A DNA stretch of 64,000 nucleotides from assembly GCF_000365425.1 (NCBI RefSeq), contig NZ_AQOV01000002.1, positions 868,001 through 932,000 on the forward strand, in the 5' to 3' direction. This DNA comes from Methylomonas sp. MK1 (lineage in GTDB: Bacteria; Pseudomonadota; Gammaproteobacteria; Methylococcales; Methylomonadaceae). How positions within the stretch are numbered: the first letter of the stretch is position 1; each line of letters begins with the position of its first letter. Below, piece after piece: positions 57,768 through 64,000 of the stretch. The notes under the pieces are model-generated. The model did not search any database, was not told the DNA's origin, and worked only from the letters and a program-made list of their open reading frames with translations. The translations under genes were made by a program, and so were the position numbers.

Positions 57768-59972
57768 ATGAATCCCGCCGACTTACGCCGCTATGCCGAG
57801 CAAAAGCTCGCCGCTCGTCCGCTGAAAAGCAAAAAATCGCCAAACGACGAACAGCGCTTGCTGCATGAGTTGCTGGTGCATCAGATTGAACTGGAAACAG
57901 TTATCGAAAATTTACGCCATACGCAAGACGAGTTGGCGGTATCACAGGCGCGTTATTTCGATTTATACGATTTGGCGCCGGTAGGCTATTTGACCGTCAG
58001 TGCGCATGACATCATCCTGGAAGCCAATCTTACCGCCACTCAATTACTGGGCGTGCCGCGCCATACTTTGCATTCCCAAGTCCTAAGCCGCTACATCGCC
58101 TTTGCCGACCAGGACATTTATTATCTGCACCGCAAAGCGCTAATGGAAAGCAAGCAAGCGCAGACCTGCGAACTTAATTTTGTAAAGGCGGACGGCGCCG
58201 ACTTCTGCGTCAGACTGGAAATGAATCTGGCGATTGCCGCCGATGGCGAGCAGATTCTGCGGATTGTAATCAGCGACGTTAGTCGGGAAAAAACCAAAGA
58301 CCAATTTTTACGCCAGGCGGCGGCCATGTTCGAAACCGCCCGCGAAGGCGTGATGGTTACCGATGCCGATATGCGGATTTTGGTGGTTAATCGGGCTTTT
58401 AGCGAATTAACCGGCTATTCGGCGGATGAAGTGTTAGGAAAAACGCCGAAAACCCTGAAGTCCGGCCGGCAGGACCAAGCCTTTTACGTGGATATGTGGG
58501 GGCAGATTAACGACAGCGGTTATTGGCAAGGCGAAATTTGGAATCGGCGCAAGGACGGCGAGATTTATCCGCAAATGCTCAGCATCAGCGCGGTACGCGA
58601 CGAAAATAATCGGGTGACGCATTACGTTGGGGTGTTTTCCGATATTTCCCAGCTTAAGGATGCGGTCGCCCGCCTGGAGTTTTTGGCTCACCACGATCCT
58701 CTAACCAGTTTGCCTAATCGTTTGTTATTGTTTGCGCGCCTGGAACATTGCATAGGCTTGTCGCGCCGCGAACGGAAAGCGGCGGCCTTGTTGATGCTCG
58801 ATCTGGATCGATTTAAAGACGTTAACGACAGCTTCGGCCATTTGGCCGGCGACGAGCTGCTGCAACAAGTGGCGGCAAAATTAAGCAGCCGGCTGCGCGG
58901 CATCGACACCGTGACCCGTCTGGGCGGCGACGAATTTGCCATATTGCTGGAAGATTTGGCGCATCCGCAGGATGCGGCGCTGGTAGCCGCCGAGATTATC
59001 GAATCGCTCAACGAACCGTGGCGTTTGTCCAACGGTTCCGAAGTGCGGGTTGGTGTCAGCATAGGCATCAGTTTACTGCCGGAACATGGCAACAGCTCCG
59101 AAGAGCTTTTGCAACACGCGGACGCGGCTTTATATCGCGCCAAAGCGGAAGGGCGCGGTAATTTTAAATATTTCTCGGAAGACCTGACCCAAGCGGCCTT
59201 GCGCCGTATCAATTTGGAGTCGTTATTGCGGCGGGCGCTGCGTCGTCAAGAATTACTGGTTTATTATCAACCGCAAGTAGACATCAGCACGGGCCGCATT
59301 ATCGGCGCGGAAGCCTTGTTGCGCTGGCATCATGCGGAGGAGGGCGTGATACCGCCCAGCCAGTTCATCCCGGTGGCCGAGGAAATTGGCCTGATAGCCG
59401 AGATCGGCGAATGGGTGTTAAAGGAAGTGTGTAGGCAAGGTCGGCGTTGGCTGGATGCCGGGTTAGCGCCGATCAAGCTGGCGGTCAATCTGTCCCCGCA
59501 TCAGCTGCGGCATGGCGACATAGCCGCCAGTATTGCTGCGATACTCAGCCAAACCGGCTTTCCGCCCGAGCTGTTAGAGTTGGAATTAACCGAGAGCGCG
59601 TTGATGGAGAGGGAGACGGAGGTGGTGTTGGTCCTCTGTAAGCTACAGGCCTTGGGTGTGCGGCTGGCCATCGACGATTTCGGCACCGGTTATTCTTCGC
59701 TGGCTTATCTCAAGCATTTTCCGTTGGACATTCTGAAAATCGATAAAACCTTTATCGACGACATTCCGCAGTTGGAAGACGATAAAGAAATCGCCTCGGC
59801 GATTATCGGCATGGGCCATACCTTGCGTTTGCAAGTGTTGGCGGAAGGCGTGGAAACCCAAGAACAACTGGATTTTCTGCAAGAACATGGCTGCGATTTT
59901 TATCAGGGCTATTTGAAAAGCCCGGCGCTGGCGGCGGCGGAGTTTTCTGCGTTGTTGCAGAGCCAACTTTGA
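57768..59972 (+). CDS. PAS-PAS-GGDEF-EAL cyclic-di-GMP signalling protein
   Basis: The protein has 734 residues and the same architecture as 12829-15060: an N-terminal coiled coil with LLHELLVHQIELETV, PAS domains at about 60-170 and 185-300, GGDEF at about 305-465 and EAL at about 480-730. The cyclase site RLGGDEFAI is intact with the I-site RGID five residues before. The EAL site is intact too (GAEALLRWHH, LELTESALM, DDFGTGYSS). The two proteins look like paralogues. No P-type promoter precedes this one and its ribosome binding site is weak. Confidence 0.92.
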   Translation: MNPADLRRYAEQKLAARPLKSKKSPNDEQRLLHELLVHQIELETVIENLRHTQDELAVSQARYFDLYDLAPVGYLTVSAHDIILEANLTATQLLGVPRHTLHSQVLSRYIAFADQDIYYLHRKALMESKQAQTCELNFVKADGADFCVRLEMNLAIAADGEQILRIVISDVSREKTKDQFLRQAAAMFETAREGVMVTDADMRILVVNRAFSELTGYSADEVLGKTPKTLKSGRQDQAFYVDMWGQINDSGYWQGEIWNRRKDGEIYPQMLSISAVRDENNRVTHYVGVFSDISQLKDAVARLEFLAHHDPLTSLPNRLLLFARLEHCIGLSRRERKAAALLMLDLDRFKDVNDSFGHLAGDELLQQVAAKLSSRLRGIDTVTRLGGDEFAILLEDLAHPQDAALVAAEIIESLNEPWRLSNGSEVRVGVSIGISLLPEHGNSSEELLQHADAALYRAKAEGRGNFKYFSEDLTQAALRRINLESLLRRALRRQELLVYYQPQVDISTGRIIGAEALLRWHHAEEGVIPPSQFIPVAEEIGLIAEIGEWVLKEVCRQGRRWLDAGLAPIKLAVNLSPHQLRHGDIAASIAAILSQTGFPPELLELELTESALMERETEVVLVLCKLQALGVRLAIDDFGTGYSSLAYLKHFPLDILKIDKTFIDDIPQLEDDKEIASAIIGMGHTLRLQVLAEGVETQEQLDFLQEHGCDFYQGYLKSPALAAAEFSALLQSQL

Positions 59973-60051
59973 GGTGTCCGTGATAGGGCCGAATTCATTC
60001 GATCTATAAAAGCGGTTAGTGCGAATTCTTCGCACCTGCAAGCTCGCCTTG

Positions 60052-60786
60052 TCACAAGGCCATTAATTCATCATCGGGGGGGGGGGGGAGAAGCCTATCC
60101 GACTCGGCTCTCACCACCTGGTAGCATTCGCAAACCCGTGCTTCCAAACCCGGCCTATCCAGCACCGTTATTTTCCCTCTGCTGTAATGGATCAATCCCG
60201 CATGTTGCAGTTTCCCGGCGGCCTCGGTAACGCCTTCGCGCCGCACGCCCAGCATGTTGGCGATCAATTCCTGGGTCATGGTCAATTCGTTAGACGGCAG
60301 CCTGTCCATGCTTAACAACAACCAACGACAGAGCTGTTGATCCACCGAATGGTGCCGATTGCACACCGCGGTTTGCGCCATTTGCGTGATCAGCGCCTGG
60401 GTATAACGCAGCAGCAAATGCAGCATGCCTTCGTAGCGGTTGAATTCTTGCATCAACAGTTGCCCGCGCAAGCGAAACGCATGGCCGGCACTTTGCACCA
60501 CGGCGCGGTTCGGCATGCTGCCGCCGCCCATGAACAATGCCACGCCGATGATACCGTCGTTGCCGACCACGGCGATTTCCGCCGATGCGCCGTTCTCCAT
60601 CACATACAGCAAGGAGACGATACAGGTAGTGGGGAAGTAGACGTAACGCAGCTCGCCGCCCGATTCGTAAATTACTTCTCCCAACGGCATCTCCACGTGT
60701 TCCAGGTGCGGTAACAGTCGTTCGTATTCCGCTTCCGGTAACACTTTTAGCAAATGGTTGTATTGCGGGCTATCGAGATCGGTCAT
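60052..60786 (-). CDS. Crp/Fnr-family transcriptional regulator (paralogue C)
   Basis: This 244-residue protein is closest to paralogue A (shared ELRYVYFPTT, EIAVVGNDGIIGVALF, AQTAVCNRHHS, ANMLGVRREGVTEAAGKLQ, CECYQVV). It has the beta-roll sensor, dimer helix and winged helix but no Fe-S cysteines and no clear cAMP-binding arginine. The last codons run through a 13-base poly-C tract encoding four prolines, so the C-terminal dozen residues are slippage-prone. No P-type promoter is in front of it. It is a candidate activator of the regulon together with paralogue A. Confidence 0.92.
   Translation of the reverse strand: MTDLDSPQYNHLLKVLPEAEYERLLPHLEHVEMPLGEVIYESGGELRYVYFPTTCIVSLLYVMENGASAEIAVVGNDGIIGVALFMGGGSMPNRAVVQSAGHAFRLRGQLLMQEFNRYEGMLHLLLRYTQALITQMAQTAVCNRHHSVDQQLCRWLLLSMDRLPSNELTMTQELIANMLGVRREGVTEAAGKLQHAGLIHYSRGKITVLDRPGLEARVCECYQVVRAESDRLLPPPPDDELMAL
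60076..60088 (+). repeat. Poly-G/C tract (13) inside Crp/Fnr paralogue C
   Basis: Thirteen G on the plus strand lie inside the 3' end of the coding region. Losing one base would end the protein as PPPPMMN; gaining one would end it after PPPPR. Only the tail changes, so any effect is likely modest. Confidence 0.9.
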
Positions 60787-60937
60787 CTGCTGCCTAGGTA
60801 GTTATCGGACAAAATAGATTGGCTCCTGCAATCGGTGCTAGTGTAAACCTTAATTGTATTTAGAAATGAAATTCCTCTCTGTGCGCTAAGGAACAGAGCA
60901 ATTGGGCTTTTTGTGCGCAGAGCGCAAACAGGCTTAT

Positions 60938-60979
60938 GTGCGGTAACGTACAGACCGGAATTAACCAGGCTATTACCCT
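60938..60979 (+). promoter_or_regulatory. P17: class II Crp/Fnr-type promoter upstream of shc leader
   Basis: Palindrome GTGCG-GTAA-CGTAC (60938-60951), -35 CAGACC, 17-bp spacer, -10 TACCCT (60974-60979). The predicted start is near 60986. The first thing downstream is a terminator hairpin (61069-61106), then shc at 61177. Confidence 0.75.
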
Positions 60980-61068
60980 GTCTATTTACGAATCAGGCCA
61001 ACGCAATATTTAACCTAAGCCTGCATCGCTCTTCACTTTACAGGGCCTCCATGACCATGTGTGCGACT

Positions 61069-61106
61069 CGCCGCAGCAACGTTCTTCAGTTGCGGCGGTT
61101 TTTTTT
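61069..61106 (+). terminator. Intrinsic terminator between P17 and shc
   Basis: Stem CGCCGCA and TGCGGCG (loop of 15 nt, partly paired) is followed by eight T at 61099-61106. With P17 it would define a transcript of about 120 nt, either a small RNA or an attenuated leader for shc at 61177. No supported ORF lies between. Confidence 0.75.
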
Positions 61107-61176
61107 GAGCGGCTTTTTGCCAGATTGGATGCCGCGTGAAATGCCTACCTGCTCAGTGAAATCAGAGAACTAAATC

Positions 61177-63138
61177 ATGCTAATAGAAAACTCGTCACTA
61201 TCCGGTGCGGATGTCAGCCACGCGAATATGCCTGGCGGTGCTGAACCGGTAAATCCGGATGCCGGTATTGCATTAGCCAAGGCTGGCTTGCTGAGCTTAC
61301 AAAACCCGGCCGGTTATTGGGTGTTCGAACTGGAAGCCGATTGCACCATCCCCGCCGAATACATTCTGATGATGCATTACATGGCGGAGATCGACACGGC
61401 CTTGCAAGTCAAAATCGCCAACTTCCTGCGCAGCCAGGCCGGCGCGGACGGCAGTTATCCGCTGTACAAAGACGGCCCTGGCGACCTTAGTTGTACTATC
61501 AAAGCCTATTACGCATTAAAAATGGCGGGCGACGGCATGGACGCGGTGCATATGGTCAAAGCGCGCGAGTGGATATTGATGCACGGCGGCGCGGCGAAGG
61601 CCAATGTGTTTACCCGCATCATGCTGGCAATGTTTCAACAAATCCCCTGGCGCGGTGTACCGTTTATTCCGGTGGAAATCATGCTGTTACCCAAATGGTT
61701 TCCGTTTCATATCGACAAAGTGTCGTATTGGTCGCGGACCGTGATGGTGCCGTTGTCGATTTTGTGTACCTATCAGGTCAAAGCCCGCAACCCGCACAAG
61801 ATTGATATTGCCGAGTTGTTTCTAACGCCGGCAAACTTGGAAAACCATTATTTTTCCCATGTCAAAACGCCGCTAGGCAAAGCTATTTTAGTATTGGATC
61901 GAATTGGCCGACTGCTGGAGCCGTTGCTACCCGGCTTTATCCGCCGCAAGGCCACCGCCAAAGCCACGGATTGGTTCATGGCGCGGCTAAACGGCTACGA
62001 TGGGCTGGGGGCGATATTTACCGCGATGGTCAATGCTTACGAGGCGATGGATTATCTGGGGATTCCGTCGGACAACGCCCAACGCCAAATCGCCAGAGCG
62101 GCCATCGATAAATTGTTGGTGGTGAAAGACGATACGGCTTATTGCCAGCCTTGCGTGTCGCCGATCTGGGATACCGGTTTGGCCGTGTTGGCTTTGCAGG
62201 AAGTCGATAGTCACGAGCGCGATCCGCGCAGTCTAAAAGCCACGCAAGCGGCCTTGCGCTGGCTGGCGAGCAAGCAATTGAGCGATGAGCCGGGCGACTG
62301 GCGTGTACAACGCCCGAACTTGGCAGGTGGCGGTTGGGCTTTTCAATTCGGCAATAGTTATTATCCGGATGTGGACGATACCGCCGTGGTGGCGTATGCG
62401 ATGCAGCAAGCCGAGATGCCGGAATTTACCGAGAATATCCGGCGCGCCGCACACTGGATTAGCGGCATGCAATCGCGCAATGGCGGCTATGGGGCTTTCG
62501 ATGCCGACAACGATCACTATTATTTAAACCAAATTCCGTTTGCCGACCATGGTGCGCTGTTAGACCCGCCAACTGCCGATGTGAGCGCGCGTTGTATCAT
62601 GCTGTTGGGTAAACTGGACATGCCGCAGTATTGCCCTGTTATCGACCGCTGCGTCGCTTATTTACGTGCCGAGCAGGAGGTCGATGGTTCTTGGTTCGGG
62701 CGCTGGGGCACCAATTATATTTACGGCACCTGGTCGGTATTGCTGGGATTTGCCGCAGCCGGTATTCCTGCGGGCGACGCCAGCGTGCGTCGGGCCGTGA
62801 CTTGGTTGAAATCCAAGCAACGCGCCGATGGCGGCTGGGGCGAGGGCAATATCGGCTATCACGACCCCAGGATTCGCGGCGAATTCGAATGCAGTACCGC
62901 ATTTCATACCGCCTTGGCCGTCATGGCTTTGCTGGCCGCGGAGGAAACAGACTGCCTGGAAGTCAGCGACGGCGTGAACTATCTGCTGAGAAATCAACAG
63001 GCCGACGGCTTCTGGCACGACGACTGTTTTAACGCGCCGGGTTTTCCGAAGTTTTTTTATCTGAAATATCACGGTTACGACAAATTCTTTCCGTTGTGGG
63101 CTCTAGCCCGTTATCGCAACGCGCGGGCAAGCGGATAA
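61177..63138 (+). CDS. shc: Squalene-hopene cyclase
   Basis: This 653-residue class II terpene cyclase has the protonating motif DVDDTAVV (about residue 400) and several QW repeats (QNPAGYWVFE, QSRNGGYGAFD, QEVDGSWFGRWG, QRADGGWGEG, QQADGFWHDD). It folds squalene into hopene/hopanol at the inner membrane, giving the hopanoids abundant in methanotroph membranes. Length fits the usual 630-690. The start at 61177 has a weak AGAGAAC site. The next small membrane gene starts 8 bp after the stop. Confidence 0.96.
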   Translation: MLIENSSLSGADVSHANMPGGAEPVNPDAGIALAKAGLLSLQNPAGYWVFELEADCTIPAEYILMMHYMAEIDTALQVKIANFLRSQAGADGSYPLYKDGPGDLSCTIKAYYALKMAGDGMDAVHMVKAREWILMHGGAAKANVFTRIMLAMFQQIPWRGVPFIPVEIMLLPKWFPFHIDKVSYWSRTVMVPLSILCTYQVKARNPHKIDIAELFLTPANLENHYFSHVKTPLGKAILVLDRIGRLLEPLLPGFIRRKATAKATDWFMARLNGYDGLGAIFTAMVNAYEAMDYLGIPSDNAQRQIARAAIDKLLVVKDDTAYCQPCVSPIWDTGLAVLALQEVDSHERDPRSLKATQAALRWLASKQLSDEPGDWRVQRPNLAGGGWAFQFGNSYYPDVDDTAVVAYAMQQAEMPEFTENIRRAAHWISGMQSRNGGYGAFDADNDHYYLNQIPFADHGALLDPPTADVSARCIMLLGKLDMPQYCPVIDRCVAYLRAEQEVDGSWFGRWGTNYIYGTWSVLLGFAAAGIPAGDASVRRAVTWLKSKQRADGGWGEGNIGYHDPRIRGEFECSTAFHTALAVMALLAAEETDCLEVSDGVNYLLRNQQADGFWHDDCFNAPGFPKFFYLKYHGYDKFFPLWALARYRNARASG

Positions 63139-63145
63139 AACCATT

Positions 63146-63508
63146 ATGGCCTTTCCTCATGCAACCCGAACCAGCGCATTCGTCGCCGGCTTGTCGCTAT
63201 CGGCACCGCTGACCTTGCTTGCCATCCTTAACACCAGCGGTTTACTGGGTGTTGGCATTGCCGACCCGCAAGTTGTGGCATTTTTTGTGATCTACGCGCT
63301 GCTGACTGGGTCGGTATTCGTGCTCGATGTGCGGAGTTTTGTACCCAAACAACTGAAAACCCGGATTCCCTTGGTCTATTTTCCAACCGATCAGGCAGGT
63401 ATGGACTTTCTAATATCGGTATTCGGAAGAATACTAATTTGGGTAGCGGGTGTGGTGGCGGGCGTGGGTATGCTGGTGCCGCTCTGGTACTTCCTGCAGA
63501 AGCAATAA
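63146..63508 (+). CDS. Small membrane protein downstream of shc
   Basis: This 120-residue protein has three hydrophobic helices (LSLSAPLTLLAILNTSGLLG, VVAFFVIYALLTGSVFVLDV, ILIWVAGVVAGVGMLVPLW). No family is recognised. The 8-bp spacing suggests co-transcription with shc; a role in hopanoid synthesis or placement is only a guess. Confidence 0.65.
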   Translation: MAFPHATRTSAFVAGLSLSAPLTLLAILNTSGLLGVGIADPQVVAFFVIYALLTGSVFVLDVRSFVPKQLKTRIPLVYFPTDQAGMDFLISVFGRILIWVAGVVAGVGMLVPLWYFLQKQ

Positions 63509-63680
63509 AATAAAGTTTCAAAGGTTTCGATTACTCTCGGCGACTCGAAATCCTCGCAAGTTGCCAAAAGTCTGTTCCCTCTCCTGATGGAGAGGAGATT
63601 TAAATCAGTAAAAGTAATCTGTTTTTATTCCCCTCGCCCCAGCCGGAGCTTGGTGTTGATACTGCACGCTGAATAGCTAA

Positions 63681-63998
63681 TTAAGGCTTTGCCGCGAGTT
63701 TGGCTTTGTCGATTTTCGTGCGGGATTTCTTGGTGGATTTAGTCTCGATCTTGACTTGCGCAGTGCCGTCTTTTTTCATATCCAGCTTGTTCGCCGCACT
63801 GCTGGAAAGGTCTATTGCTCTATCTTCCTTGGCCGCCGGGCCTCTATCGTTGATGGTCACTTCTACTTTTTTACCGTTATCCAGATTGGTCACGGTGGCT
63901 TTGGTTCCCATGGGCAAACTCGGGTGCGCGGCGGTGAGTTTTTTCTGATCGAAAGTCTCGCCGCTGGCCGTCTCCTGGCCGTGGAAGCCGGGTCCATA
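63681..63998 (-). CDS. rlpA: RlpA-type septal lytic transglycosylase, N-terminus beyond window
   Basis: The partial protein of 105 residues opens at the window edge with YGPGFHGQETASGETFDQKK, then LTAAHPSLPMGT and VTINDRGP. It carries the DPBB domain of RlpA, with the catalytic Glu of ETASGE and the Asp of NDRGP visible. A Lys-rich tail (TKSTKKSRTKIDKAKLAAKP) replaces the SPOR domain of longer homologues. It cleaves naked glycan strands at the septum. The signal or lipobox would be outside the window. Confidence 0.9.
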   Translation of the reverse strand, partial: YGPGFHGQETASGETFDQKKLTAAHPSLPMGTKATVTNLDNGKKVEVTINDRGPAAKEDRAIDLSSSAANKLDMKKDGTAQVKIETKSTKKSRTKIDKAKLAAKP

Positions 63999-64000
63999 CC

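Noticed and set aside
60911..60930. Palindrome TGTGCGC-AGA-GCGCA near P17
   Set aside because: The spacer and flanks do not match the 5-4-5 core or the CMGAC/-10 register, so it is not counted with the 17 sites.

Overview
The window most resembles a chromosomal segment of a gammaproteobacterial methanotroph (Methylococcales, Methylomonas-like). This is inferred from gene content: squalene-hopene cyclase, a Csp-type copper-storage protein, phosphoketolase, glutathione reductase with a Prx5-like peroxiredoxin, and RlpA. No rRNA gene or methane monooxygenase gene is present, so the assignment stays provisional.

Layout. 1-4.8 kb is a pile of mobile DNA: the 3' part of a group II intron whose reverse transcriptase carries an in-frame stop, an IS1182-like transposase cut off by an IS21-family element, and that IS21 copy. 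4.9-6.5 kb is a tyrosine integrase followed by a 3' fragment of a tRNA-Asn gene (an att-like scar). 6.6-10 kb holds small unknown genes and a receiver-only response regulator. 10-24 kb is rich in signalling genes: a CheB-CheR-PAS fusion, PAS-GGDEF-EAL, a BON/DUF1207 pair, PAS-GAF-HD-GYP, a Crp/Fnr regulator and a globin-coupled diguanylate cyclase. An IS3-family element there has split a small gene. 24-31 kb is a stress and redox block: glutathione reductase, peroxiredoxin, DUF2383, a general-stress-17M-like protein, an alpha/beta hydrolase, a copper-storage protein, two CsbD proteins and an SbmA/BacA-like membrane domain. A second IS21 copy, in opposite orientation and encoding identical proteins, lies at 31.3-33.9 kb between two gene fragments. 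34.6-42 kb encodes a keto-acid decarboxylase, an orphan encapsulin-type ferritin, a PRC-barrel protein, a sugar dehydrogenase and small envelope proteins. 42-55 kb is a leftward block: Mg2+ P-type ATPase, histidine phosphatase, phosphoketolase and a four-gene TolC/HlyD/RbbA-like/ABC-2 export operon. 55-64 kb has a DUF4870 protein, two more Crp/Fnr regulators, a second PAS-GGDEF-EAL protein, squalene-hopene cyclase and the 3' part of rlpA.

The main discovery is regulatory. Seventeen intergenic sites share one architecture: a 14-bp palindrome GTRCG-N4-CGYAC whose last base begins a degenerate -35 hexamer (CMGACN). At exactly 17 bp from that hexamer, a TAnnnT -10 hexamer follows in 13 of the 17. 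All 17 point at the nearest downstream gene. The palindrome is centred at -41.5, the class II activation position of FNR/CRP-type activators. The sites precede the small stress genes, the export operon, the CheB-CheR signalling operon, the BON/DUF1207 pair, one of the three Crp/Fnr genes and possibly shc. I infer a Crp/Fnr-controlled envelope and general-stress regulon, with one or more of the three local Crp/Fnr paralogues as the activator.
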